From assembly GCA_037200985.1 (NCBI GenBank), contig JBBCGJ010000001.1, positions 2,642,756 to 2,706,755 on the forward strand: a stretch of 64,000 nt of DNA, written 5' to 3'. Made by a program: the position numbers and the translations under genes. The notes under the pieces were generated by a model. The model worked only from the letters and a program-made list of their open reading frames with translations, searched no databases and was not told the origin of the DNA. Source of the stretch: Rhizomicrobium sp. (GTDB lineage: Bacteria > Pseudomonadota > Alphaproteobacteria > Micropepsales > Micropepsaceae). Positions 26,535-38,200 of this stretch are shown piece after piece (the stretch's first letter is position 1; every line of letters starts with the position of its first letter).

Positions 26535-27210
26535 GGCCGAGCCGAAATGGGAAACCTACCGCTCCTTCCTCGCGGTGATGACGGAGGGGAGCCTGTCGGC
26601 GGCGGCGCGCAAGCTGTCGCTGACCCAGCCGACGCTCGGGCGGCATGTCGGCCAGTTCGAGGCCGATCTCGGCCTGCCGCTGTTCCTCCGCTCGCAGACC
26701 GGGCTCATTCCCACCCAAGCGGCGCGCGAATTGCTGCCGCACGCCCAGGCAATGGCGAGCGCCGCCGAAGCGCTGGTGGCGAAGAAGCTCGGACGCATCG
26801 GCTTCGGCCTGTTCGCCCATCGCCGCTACCTGGAAAAGCACGGCACGCCGAAGAGCCTGGACGACATGCGCGGCCACGCCATCATCGGCTTCGACAAGGA
26901 GACGCCGTTCATCCAGGCGCTGCGCAAGGCCGGCCTGCCCCTGTCGCGCGAGATGTTCGCGCTGCGTACCGATGCCGATCTGGCGCAGCTCGCGGCGCTG
27001 CGGGCCGGCTTCGGCATCGGCGTGACGCAATTGGGCATCGGCCGGCGCGAGCCCGATCTGGTGCCTCTGCTTCCCGGCGCGCTGAAATTCGAGCTCGAGA
27101 TGTGGCTTGCGATGCATGGGGATTTGCGCGGGACCAGGCGCATGCGTCTGCTGTTCGACTGTCTGGCGGAGAACCTCGCCGCCTATGCCGCGACGTCGCG
27201 GGCGGGCTGA
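26533..27210 (+). pseudogene. LysR-type regulator with an internal in-frame deletion
   Basis: A 225-residue product; LysR proteins are normally about 300. The HTH is intact (SLSAAARKLSLTQPTLGRHVGQFEADLGLPLF, read in parts across residues 19-50). After AMASAAEALVA, the next residues KKLGRIGFGLFAHRRYLEKHG belong to the middle of the effector domain, so roughly 75 residues forming its first half are missing. The C-terminal half is normal. The frame stays open, so a protein may be made, but effector sensing should be lost. Possibly still able to bind DNA. Confidence 0.8.
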
Positions 27211-27212
27211 CC

Positions 27213-27747
27213 ATGGCGGACGAATTCCTCATCGCCGCCCTGAACGCCGATGCGACGGATAAGGTCGTGGCGCTCTATCGCGCGGCGGCGGGCGGCGGCG
27301 GACTCGCCCGCGCGCCGGACGAGATCGACGAGGCCTATGTCGGCAAATTCCTCGAAGCCGCGTCGCGCGACGGCATCGGCCGCGCGGTCTTCGCCCGCGA
27401 CGGCACACTGATCGGCGAGATCCACGCGCAGCGCATGACGCCGCGCCAGTTCCGGCACGTGCTGACGGACCTGACCGTCGCGGTGCATCCCGACTGGCAG
27501 GGCAAAGGCCTGGGTTCGTTGCTCTTCGCCCAACTGATCGCGGCGGCGCGCGAAACCGTGCCGCCCATCACCCGCATCGAACTCTTCGCCCGCGAAGGCA
27601 ACATGGGCGCGATCCGCCCTCTATCGGCGCATGGGCTTCAAGATCGAGGGCCGGTTCGAGGGGCGCGTCCGATTGCCGGACGGCAGGATCGAGGACGACA
27701 TCGCGATGGCTTTGATATTACAGCGGAATTATAGCAGAAATATGTAA
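27213..27747 (+). pseudogene. GNAT acetyltransferase with a frameshift
   Basis: The N-terminal 135 residues read as a GNAT acetyltransferase (VHPDWQGKGLGSLLFAQLI is the acetyl-CoA loop). At the CCC run 27617-27619 one base is extra: removing one C restores IRLYRRMGFKIEG and an ordinary GNAT ending, ...MALILQRNYSRNM, with a stop at 27745-27747. Read as it stands, the frame ends at 27734 with an Arg-rich, non-family tail. Either a true mutation or a sequencing error. It starts 2 bases after the damaged LysR gene. Confidence 0.85.
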
Positions 27748-27748
27748 T

Positions 27749-27777
27749 TTGCATATTTAACGTATTTCTCGTATTAT
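27749..27777 (+). promoter_or_regulatory. Sigma-70-like promoter of the antitoxin gene
   Basis: TTGCAT (27749-27754), a 17-base spacer, and TATTAT (27772-27777) match a housekeeping promoter. Transcription would start about 7 bases later, at the second ATG (27784). The surrounding 27720-27790 is markedly AT-rich against a GC-rich background. Confidence 0.6.
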
Positions 27778-27783
27778 ATGTTT

Positions 27784-28026
27784 ATGGCAAAGACAAAACA
27801 CACGACGACGGCCGGCGAACTGGTTCGCCAATTCTCGCATTACAGCGATCTCGCGCTGTCCGAGCCGGTGATCGTCACCAAGAACGGCCGCCCGCGGAAC
27901 GTACTCCTGTCGGTCGAGGAATATGAGCGGCTGAAGCTGCGCGATCGGCAGGTGGTGAAAATCGAAGACTTGCCGGAAGAATTCATTCCGCAGCTTGAGG
28001 CCATCGCACGCGGCGAGATTCCGTGA
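27784..28026 (+). CDS. Phd/YefM-type antitoxin
   Basis: About 80 residues: TTAGELVRQFSHYSDLALSEPVIVTKNGRPRNVLLS followed by VEEYERLKL, read in parts, is the Phd/YefM fold with its DNA-binding N-terminus and toxin-neutralising C-terminus. ATGs at 27778 and 27784 are possible. There is no Shine-Dalgarno and the promoter places +1 near 27784, suggesting leaderless translation from the second ATG. It overlaps the next gene in a GTGA arrangement, as expected for an antitoxin-toxin pair. Confidence 0.85.
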   Translation: MAKTKHTTTAGELVRQFSHYSDLALSEPVIVTKNGRPRNVLLSVEEYERLKLRDRQVVKIEDLPEEFIPQLEAIARGEIP

Positions 28027-28454
28027 ATCCAGCCGAGCCGCCCGCGCCCGGAACGATCTTTCGCTATGCCTATCTTTGGTCTCACGAACAGCAACGCGGC
28101 CAAGAAGAAGGCCTGAAGGATAGACCGGCCCTCGTTTTGGCGGTCGCCGTCAGCGCATCAAAAGTCGCCGCGTTGGCTATCACGCACTCGCCGCCGCAAA
28201 ACCAAGACGAAGCGATTGCACTCCCGCGGTCCGTGAAGAAAGCGCTCGGTCTGGACAATCAAGATTCGTGGGTCGTGTTGACGGAAGCCAATGTCTTTAC
28301 CTGGCCGGGCCCGGATTTACGCAACATACCCGGCGCCGAGCCACCGACGGCGATCTATGGACGTATCCCATCAGACCTGATGCAGGTCATAGCCCAGCGC
28401 ACATTGGACATGCGCAACCGACGACGCATGCGATTCATCTCTCGGACCGAATAA
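28023..28454 (+). CDS. Putative toxin, PemK/MazF-like
   Basis: A 143-residue product starting at a GTG that overlaps the antitoxin stop. GTIFRYAYLWSHEQQRGQ and KDRPALVLAVAV resemble the beta-barrel opening of PemK/MazF ribonucleases (G-x-I...RPALVL). Later segments (VKKALGLDNQDSWVVLTEANVF, split here for length, then WPGPDLR) are less familiar. The toxin role is inferred from the fold-like start and the antitoxin upstream; it could instead be a non-toxic MazF relative. Confidence 0.65.
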   Translation: MNPAEPPAPGTIFRYAYLWSHEQQRGQEEGLKDRPALVLAVAVSASKVAALAITHSPPQNQDEAIALPRSVKKALGLDNQDSWVVLTEANVFTWPGPDLRNIPGAEPPTAIYGRIPSDLMQVIAQRTLDMRNRRRMRFISRTE

Positions 28455-28460
28455 TAAGGC

Positions 28461-31169
<2,709 letters not shown>

Positions 31170-31300
31170 GGGAGCGTCCTTCGCGAGGGGGATGGGCGCG
31201 GTATTAGTCCCGTTTTCCCGGAAATCCAAGGTCCCGCAACGTCACGGTGGCCCACCGCGACGCCTCGTGACAAAATGCGAATAAAGAGGGGGAAAACATC

Positions 31301-32104
31301 ATGGGCGCGGAGCACGTCCGGGTCGAGCGCAAGGGCGAGATCACCACCGTCATCATCGACCGGCCTGAGGCGCGCAATGCGGTCGACCGGCCGACCGCCG
31401 ACGCCCTCGTGAACGCCTTCCTCGCTTTCGAGCACGACAACGACCAGAAGGTCGCGGTGCTGTGGGGCGCGGGCGGCACGTTCTGCGCCGGCGCCGATCT
31501 CAAGGGCCTGAGCGAGGGCCGCGGCAACCGGCTGACCGCGCCCAGCCAGCATTTCGATCCCCATTCCGGCGACGCGCCGATGGGGCCGACGCGCATGCGC
31601 CTCCTGAAGCCGGTGATCGCGGCGATTGCGGGCCATGCGGTGGCGGGCGGACTCGAACTCGCCTGCTGGTGCGACCTTCGCGTGGCGGAGGAGGATGCGG
31701 TGTTCGGCGTGTTCTGCCGCCGCTGGGGCGTGCCCCTGATCGACGGCGGCACGGTGCGCTTGCCGCGCCTCATCGGCCAATCGCGTGCGCTCGACATGAT
31801 CCTCACCGGCCGGGCGGTCGGCGCGGAGGAGGCCCATGCCTGGGGCCTCGCGAACCGGATCGTGGCGAAGGGCGACGGCCGCCGCGCCGCGGAAGACCTT
31901 GCGCTCGAGATCTCGCGCTTCCCGGAAATCTGCATGAAGGGCGACCGCGCCTCGGTCTACGACCAATGGGACTTCGACCATCACCATGCGATGATGCACG
32001 AGTTCAAATTCGGCACATCGACCTTGCAGACCGGCGAGTCGCGCGCCGGCGCCGCGCGCTTCGCCGGCGGCAAGGGCCGCGGCGGCCGCTTCGACGACCT
32101 TTAG
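31301..32104 (+). CDS. Crotonase / enoyl-CoA hydratase family protein
   Basis: A 267-residue crotonase. The oxyanion-hole segments are GGTFCAGADLKGL and AIAGHAVAGGLELACWCDLRVA; the catalytic Glu region reads FGVFCRRWGVPLIDGGTVRLPRLIG. The Glu pair of classical hydratases is only partly evident, so another acyl-CoA reaction is possible. It starts 130 bases from the divergent acnA, with a purine-rich AGAGGGGG ahead of the ATG. Confidence 0.88.
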   Translation: MGAEHVRVERKGEITTVIIDRPEARNAVDRPTADALVNAFLAFEHDNDQKVAVLWGAGGTFCAGADLKGLSEGRGNRLTAPSQHFDPHSGDAPMGPTRMRLLKPVIAAIAGHAVAGGLELACWCDLRVAEEDAVFGVFCRRWGVPLIDGGTVRLPRLIGQSRALDMILTGRAVGAEEAHAWGLANRIVAKGDGRRAAEDLALEISRFPEICMKGDRASVYDQWDFDHHHAMMHEFKFGTSTLQTGESRAGAARFAGGKGRGGRFDDL

Positions 32105-32207
32105 GTCCCGGTCCCAAATTCGCCCCATTCCCTTGTTAGCAGGACCCTGGGGGTCGTGCCGGCGAAGAATCGGCGCGCCGTGAGCGGCTGCAGACAAGAA
32201 GGCTCGA

Positions 32208-32969
32208 ATGCCCAGACGTGGGATCCTGTTCGCGGCGATCGCGATGCTGGCGTCCGTCGGCATGGTCCACGGCCAGGAAGGCCTGGGCGACCGCATGCTG
32301 ATCGACCGGCTGGGCGACATCCAGACCGGCACCTACACCGCGAGCAGCGGCACGACGTTCACGCTCAACGCCTATGCCGACAATTATGTGCTGCGCTTCG
32401 CCGGCAATCCCGAGATCTTCGTCCTGTACGTCAATCATGCCTCGCTCGGCGGCCGCGTGCTGAAATACGATTCGGGCGAGACCGCGCTCGCCGTCTCCGG
32501 CTGGGGCGCGCTCACGATCTATACCGATGCGCAGCCCGGCGGGCTTCCCGCCGAACGCACAGGCAACAGCGCGGCCCCGAGCCTGCCGCCGCTCTCGCTC
32601 GCCGACATGCAGAAGGCGGCGGCCGACGAGTCCGCGCATCTGGCCTATGCGCGCGGCCTGCGCATAGCCTTCGTGGCCGACTGGGCGGCGCTGGCGGAGG
32701 ATTCGGGCCTGCGGGCGCTCACCTTCGACGCGATGCAGAACGCGGCGCGCGGTCTCGACCGCTTCACCGCCAACCCCGCTGCGCGCGCGCTCCTGGGCGC
32801 GAAAATGGACACGGTGCACATGGCGACCGGCGGCAAGCCGACCATCGGGCTGCGCGGTCGCACGCTGGTCGTGACCTTCGTGCCGTCGCACGGCCTGGTG
32901 GGACGCGCCTCTTCTCACGGCATCGCGCGCGCGCTCGGCCGGCTGTTCGACCTGCCGACTGCGGGCTAA
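32208..32969 (+). CDS. Hypothetical secreted protein
   Basis: A 253-residue protein with a signal peptide (MPRRGILFAAIAMLASVGMVHG). The mature part has a beta-rich domain (about 35-115, TYTASSGTTFTLNAYADNY and NPEIFVLYV) and a helical second half with TVHMATGGKPTIGLRGR, ending in a short helix. I recognise no catalytic motif; a small uncharacterised periplasmic family is likely. Its stop overlaps the stop of the convergent cupin gene by 4 bases. Confidence 0.75.
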   Translation: MPRRGILFAAIAMLASVGMVHGQEGLGDRMLIDRLGDIQTGTYTASSGTTFTLNAYADNYVLRFAGNPEIFVLYVNHASLGGRVLKYDSGETALAVSGWGALTIYTDAQPGGLPAERTGNSAAPSLPPLSLADMQKAAADESAHLAYARGLRIAFVADWAALAEDSGLRALTFDAMQNAARGLDRFTANPAARALLGAKMDTVHMATGGKPTIGLRGRTLVVTFVPSHGLVGRASSHGIARALGRLFDLPTAG

Positions 32970-33406
32970 CCCGGCTCGAAGCCGTCCGGCGCGAGCTCGA
33001 AGGTCGCGAAATCGAATCCCGGCGCGACCGTGCAGCCGACCAGCGTATAGGCGCCCGAGGATCGAGCGCTCTGCCAGCCGCGGGCGGGGACAATGACCTG
33101 CGGCCGCTGGCCCTTGGCGATGTCGTTGCCGAGCACATGCGTCACCGCCGGGCCGCGCAGCGGCGCGATCGACAGTTCGAGCGGGCTGCCGCGATAGAAG
33201 TGCCAGACCTCCGCCGCGTCGATGCGGTGCCAGCGCGAGACCTCGCCCTTGCGCAGCAGGAAATAGATCGCGGTGGAATGGGCGCGGCCGCGCCCGCCGG
33301 CGCGGTTGTCGCGAAAGGCTTCGCGATAATGCCCGCCCTCGGGATGGGGCCGCATCTCAAGCAGGCGAATGAGATCGTCGGCCTCGCTTACGCTTGTCCG
33401 GCTCAC
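32966..33406 (-). CDS. Cupin family protein (DUF985/YML079-like)
   Basis: A 146-residue cupin of the YML079 type: IRLLEMRPHPEGGHYREAF, then STAIYFLL and WHRIDAAEVWHFYRGSPLEL carry the metal-site His and Glu. Function unknown; sugar-epimerase-like folds are related. It is the last gene of an operon with DUF427 and the exonuclease, linked by ATGA overlaps. Confidence 0.9.
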   Translation of the reverse strand: MSRTSVSEADDLIRLLEMRPHPEGGHYREAFRDNRAGGRGRAHSTAIYFLLRKGEVSRWHRIDAAEVWHFYRGSPLELSIAPLRGPAVTHVLGNDIAKGQRPQVIVPARGWQSARSSGAYTLVGCTVAPGFDFATFELAPDGFEPG

Positions 33407-33762
33407 GCACTACGCTCGATGGACACGTGCTGCGGATAGAAAGCGAGATGGTCCTTGATCGCGGTCATCGCCGGATAGGGCGTCTCGTAGCTCCACACCG
33501 CATTGGCCGCCTGGGCGCCGCCGGCGCCGAGGTCGAAATAGCTCGCATCGCCCTTGTAGGGGCAATGCGTCGAATGCGCGGTGCGCGCGAAATGCGTCAT
33601 GTCCGCGTCGCCGCGCGGAATGTAGAGCACGGCCGGATAGGTGGACTCGCGCAGCTCGAGCGCGTGGCGCGTATCGGCGACGATTTCGCCGCCGAAGCGC
33701 ACGACGATGCGGCCCTTGGCGGGCTCGATCGTGATCGGATGGTCTGGGCCTGGCAGCTTCAT
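33403..33762 (-). CDS. DUF427 domain protein
   Basis: A 119-residue DUF427 protein with the signature RTAHSTHCPYKGDASYFDL near the middle. The family has a beta-tent fold and no settled function. Four-base overlaps with the genes on both sides mark tight coupling. Confidence 0.9.
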   Translation of the reverse strand: MKLPGPDHPITIEPAKGRIVVRFGGEIVADTRHALELRESTYPAVLYIPRGDADMTHFARTAHSTHCPYKGDASYFDLGAGGAQAANAVWSYETPYPAMTAIKDHLAFYPQHVSIERSA

Positions 33763-34358
33763 GCCGCGGTTTTAGCAGCCACGACGCCTTCGGCAAACAG
33801 GCTTCGCGCGCCGCGCGCGACGAGCACCCTCATCCCCGCCGCGACCGAGAGGCTGTCAGCCAGCGCATTGTGCGCCCGTCCCTCGAAAGGCACGCCGAGC
33901 TTCGGCCCGATATCGCAGGAATGCAGCCCGCTCGTGTCCAGGCCGTTGGCGCGGAACCAGGGGCGCAGGTCGCGGAACTCGGGCGTCCGCGCCGGCGGCG
34001 TCATCCCGTAGAGACGCATGTTCTCGTCGAACACCAGCTCGTCGCGGCCGAAGGCGGCGCACACCCCGCCATCGGCGAAGGCGAGGAAGGCCGCATAGGC
34101 CTCGGCAAAATCGCGTCCCTGCTCGCGCAGGATCTGGGAGGTGATGCCGGTCAGCCTTTCCAGATAGGGCGAGATGCCGGAGTTGATCCGTGGACGGACA
34201 AAAACCGAGAACGTCTCGCGCACCGCAAGGCTCAAGGGATCGACCTTCACCGCCCCGATCTGGACGATCTCCTTGAACTCGCCCGGCCTCAGCCAGCGGT
34301 GGCGCATCGAGCCTTCCCAGGCGGTGAATTCCAGGTCGTAGATGACGGCGATGGACAC
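33759..34358 (-). CDS. DEDDh 3'-5' exonuclease family protein
   Basis: A 199-residue exonuclease-fold protein. Exo I DLEFT supplies the first acidic pair (D, E), FGRDELVFDENM the second region, and AHNALADSLSVA the His-x4-Asp of DEDDh enzymes. This is the RNase T / PolIII-epsilon superfamily, possibly KapD-like. Nucleic acid substrate unknown. It heads the operon with DUF427 and cupin genes and is divergent from the membrane protein at 34493. Confidence 0.88.
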   Translation of the reverse strand: MSIAVIYDLEFTAWEGSMRHRWLRPGEFKEIVQIGAVKVDPLSLAVRETFSVFVRPRINSGISPYLERLTGITSQILREQGRDFAEAYAAFLAFADGGVCAAFGRDELVFDENMRLYGMTPPARTPEFRDLRPWFRANGLDTSGLHSCDIGPKLGVPFEGRAHNALADSLSVAAGMRVLVARGARSLFAEGVVAAKTAA

Positions 34359-34428
34359 TTGAGCGTGCGTTCCGCGAATCGGTGGCGACTACTTATACGT
34401 GCAAACCCGAATCAAACCTGGACCATAA

Positions 34429-34443
34429 TTAATGCATTATTAA
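34429..34443. promoter_or_regulatory. Candidate CtrA binding site
   Basis: TTAA-TGCATTA-TTAA followed by G matches the TTAA-N7-TTAA core of the alphaproteobacterial cell-cycle regulator CtrA. It lies 50 bases upstream of the membrane protein start at 34493, in an unusually AT-rich patch between divergent genes. Function is inferred from the match alone. Confidence 0.4.
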
Positions 34444-34492
34444 GACCCTCGGCAGACCTTAGGGGTCTGTTCGTCTCCCGATCGGAGGCCCC

Positions 34493-35173
34493 ATGGCCGC
34501 GCGCGCAAATCCGCTTTTCGACATCGCCTCGCCCGCACCGGCGCAAGCCGAGGCGCCGTTGCCGAACGCCTTGTCCCGGCTGGCGCAAATCCATGCCGAC
34601 GCGGTGGAAACCGCGCGGCTCGCCAATCTCCTGGGGCGCTCGCTCCATGCGACGATCGCGATCGCGGCGCTCGCCGCGCTGGCCCTGGCGCTGGGCGGAG
34701 GTGCCGGTCTCTCGCGGACGGTCGCGTGGACGGTCCTCCTCGCGGTCGGCCTTCTCGCCATGCTGCGCGCCTATGCTTACGCCATGCGCCAGCCCTTCGA
34801 GCGCGCCGGCCTTCACGCCTTCGCGCAGGACATCCATGCCTGCCTTCTCTATGCGGGATTTGCATGGGGGGCCGGCGCGTTCCTGGCCCTGCCCGCAGCC
34901 GCGCCCGGCGGTGCCGCGCTTCTGTTCGCAGCCGCACCCGCCATTGCCGTCGCCGCGTTGTTGCGCGAGCGGCAGGCGCTGCTTCTGTTTCTTGCGCCGG
35001 TCGCGGGCCTGACGTCATTGGCTTGCGTCATACGGCCTTTCGCGGGCGGCGCGCTGGCGGCGGGTCTTGTGCTGATGGCCTGCGCCGCGGTCGCCATCGC
35101 GATGCAATTCGTTGCGCGCGCCGGCGAGGCGCGGCCCGGCGCGGTGCTGCCGCACGGCCTCACCGCCTCGTAA
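34493..35173 (+). CDS. Hypothetical membrane protein
   Basis: A 226-residue protein with a 55-residue soluble N-terminus and about six hydrophobic segments rich in Ala and Leu. There is no recognised motif. GATCGGAGG sits about 5 bases before the ATG. A CtrA-type box upstream hints at cell-cycle control, which would be unusual for an otherwise anonymous protein. Confidence 0.65.
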   Translation: MAARANPLFDIASPAPAQAEAPLPNALSRLAQIHADAVETARLANLLGRSLHATIAIAALAALALALGGGAGLSRTVAWTVLLAVGLLAMLRAYAYAMRQPFERAGLHAFAQDIHACLLYAGFAWGAGAFLALPAAAPGGAALLFAAAPAIAVAALLRERQALLLFLAPVAGLTSLACVIRPFAGGALAAGLVLMACAAVAIAMQFVARAGEARPGAVLPHGLTAS

Positions 35174-35277
35174 ATATCACAATCGCAAGGGTTTTCCGGC
35201 GCGGGGCGAGAGGATAGTCTCCGCCCCGAAACGAGAAAGCGTCCGCGCGCCGCCGCCGGAAAGCTTCCGAGGCCTCC

Positions 35278-38200
35278 ATGTCGCTTGCCCCGTCCGACGA
35301 TTCCGCCCACGTCACGCGCCGGAACGAGGCCGATGCGGCGGAGCGATTGGCGGCGGGCGCAAGGCTCCTGGACGATCCGGCGGAACGCTCCTTCTACGAC
35401 GCCTTGTTCGGCAACGCCCCGCCCGACGATGTGAACCGCTATGCCCCGGAAGGATTGGCCGCACTCGCCCGCCTGGTACGCAAGCGCGCCCTGGCGCATC
35501 GGCCGGGCGGCAGCGACGTGTTCCTCTTCTGCGCCCGCGACGAGGACAAGGACTATGCAGAGAACGACACGGTCCTCGTCGCGGTCAACGACGACAAGCC
35601 GTTCCTGTTCGACTCGCTGATCGCCGACGTGACGGCGGGCGGCGGGCGGCTGCGCGCGGTCTTCCACCCCATCGTGCAGCAGAACGGCCAGGCGGTGAGC
35701 GTGATCGTGCTGGCGCTGGAGCCGATCCTGAACGAGGTGCGCCGCGCCGCGATCCTGCACAGCGCCAAGGCGACCTTCGCCCAGGTTGCGGTCGCGGTCC
35801 GCGACTGGCGCGCGATGACGGCGCGCCTGCGCGAGTCGATCGACGGGCTGAAGGCCAATCCGCCCAAGGTCACAAAGGAGGAATTCGACGAAAGCGTTGC
35901 GCTCCTCGAATGGCTCGGCGACAACCATTTCACCTTCCTAGGCTCGCGCGACTACGATTTCGATCCGGCGGGCGACGGCGCATTGGTGCCGGTGGCGCAT
36001 AGCGGCCTGGGCGTGCTCAGCGATCCCGACGCGCGCGTCATCCGCCGCGGTCCCGACCGCGCCGCGCTGACGCCCCAGGTGCGCGCCTTCCTCACGCAGC
36101 CCTCGCCGCTCATCATCACCAAGTCGAACGAGCGCAGCCTGGTGCATCGCCGCGTCCATATGGACTATGTCGGCGTGAAGACCTTCGGGGCGGACGGCAA
36201 GCTGACCGGCGAGCGGCGCTTCGTCGGCCTCTTCACCTCCGGCGCCTACAGCCGAAGGCCCAGCGACATCCCGCTCCTGCGCCGCAAGGTCGCCGACGTT
36301 CTGGCCCATGCCGGCCTGCCGCCCGCCAGCCATGACGGCAAGGCTCTCGCCCATATCCTCGACACCTATCCGCGCGACGAGCTGTTCCAGATCTCGGAAG
36401 AAGACCTGTTCGCGATCGCGCAGGGCATCCTCAGGCTCGGCGAGCGCCCCACGGTCCGCGTCTTCCTGCGCTTCGACCGCTTCGACCGCTTCGTCTCCGC
36501 CCTCGTCTTCGTGCCGCGCGACCGCTACGACACCCATGCGCGCGAACGCATCCACGAGATCCTCGCCAAGGCGCTGAACGGTCGGCTCTCCTCCGCGACG
36601 CCGACCATCGACGATTCCGTGCTGGCGCGGGTGCATTACATCATCGACCGCAACGAAGGCGCGCGGCCGCGGGTCAGCGTCCACCAGCTCGAGGAGCAGA
36701 TTCGCGGCGCCATCCGCACCTGGGACGACGGCTTCGCCCAGGCGATGGAAGCGGTACATGGCGAGACCGAGGGCATGCGGCTGACCCAGGAGCGACAGGC
36801 GCATTTCTCGCCCGGCTATCGCGGCTCCTTCACGCCGATGGAGGCGGTGCACGACCTGGACGAGATCGCGGGGCTCGCGAAGCTCGAGGCCGGCTTCAAG
36901 ATCAAGGCGCGGGTCTATCGCCGCCACGCCGACGCGCATGATGCGCTGCGGCTCAAGCTCTACATCCTGGGCGAGGTGATGCCTTTGTCGGCCTCGCTGC
37001 CGATCTTCGAGAATCTCGGCCTGAAAGTGATCGCGGAGGATTCCTTTCCCGTCACGCTCAAGACCGGCGACGGCTGGACGCACGAAGCCAGCGTTCTCGA
37101 CTTCGCGATGGAGCGCGCCGACCAGGTCGCCGCCGATCTCGCCGTCATCAAGCAGCCGCTGGAAGACGCGTTCCATGCCATCGTCGAAGGGCGGGCCGAG
37201 AGCGACGGCTTCAACCGCCTGGTTCTGAGCGCCGGCCTTGCCTGGCGCGACGTCACCATCCTGCGCACGGTCGCGAAATTCCTGCGCCAGGCGGGCTTCG
37301 CCTTCAGCCAGGACTATGTCGAGCACACGCTGGCGCGCAATCCCGACCTCGCGGCCTTGCTGGTCGCGCTGTTCCACGCCAGGAACGATCCGGCCAACGC
37401 GGAAGATCGCGACGGCGCCGCGGCGGCGGTCGCCAAACGGATCGACGGCGCGATGGGCGACGTGCAGAGCCTGGACGACGACCGCATCATCCGCCGGCTG
37501 CGCAATGTCGTGGACAATGTGCTCCGGACGAATTTCTACCAGCGCGACGAACCGGGTGCATTTAAGTCCTATGTCGCGATCAAGCTCGACTCGCAGAAGC
37601 TCGACGAACTGCCGCTTCCCCGCCCGCATGTCGAGATCTTCGTCTATGCCCCCGAGGTCGAAGGCGTGCATCTGCGCTTCGGCAAGGTGGCGCGCGGCGG
37701 CATCCGCTGGTCGGACCGGCGCGAGGACTTCCGCACCGAGATCCTGGGCCTGGTGAAGGCGCAGCAGGTCAAGAACGCCGTGATCGTGCCGGTCGGCGCC
37801 AAGGGCGGCTTCTATCCCAAGACGATGCCGGCGAACCCGACGCGCGACCAGAGCCAGGCCATCGGCATCGCCGCCTACAAGGTGTTGATCGAAGCCTTGC
37901 TCGACGTCACCGACAATCTCCACGCCGACGGCTCGGTCGTGCCGCCGAAGGACGTCGTGCGCCATGACGGCGACGATCCCTATCTCGTGGTCGCGGCCGA
38001 CAAGGGCACCGCCACCTTCTCCGACATCGCCAACGGCATCGCGGAAGCGCGCGGCTTCTGGCTCGGCGACGCCTTTGCCAGCGGCGGCAGCCATGGCTAC
38101 GACCACAAGAAGATGGCGATCACCGCGCGCGGCGCCTGGGAAGCGGTCAAGCGCCACTTCCGCGAGCTCGACGGCCGCGACATCCAGACTCAGCCCTTCA

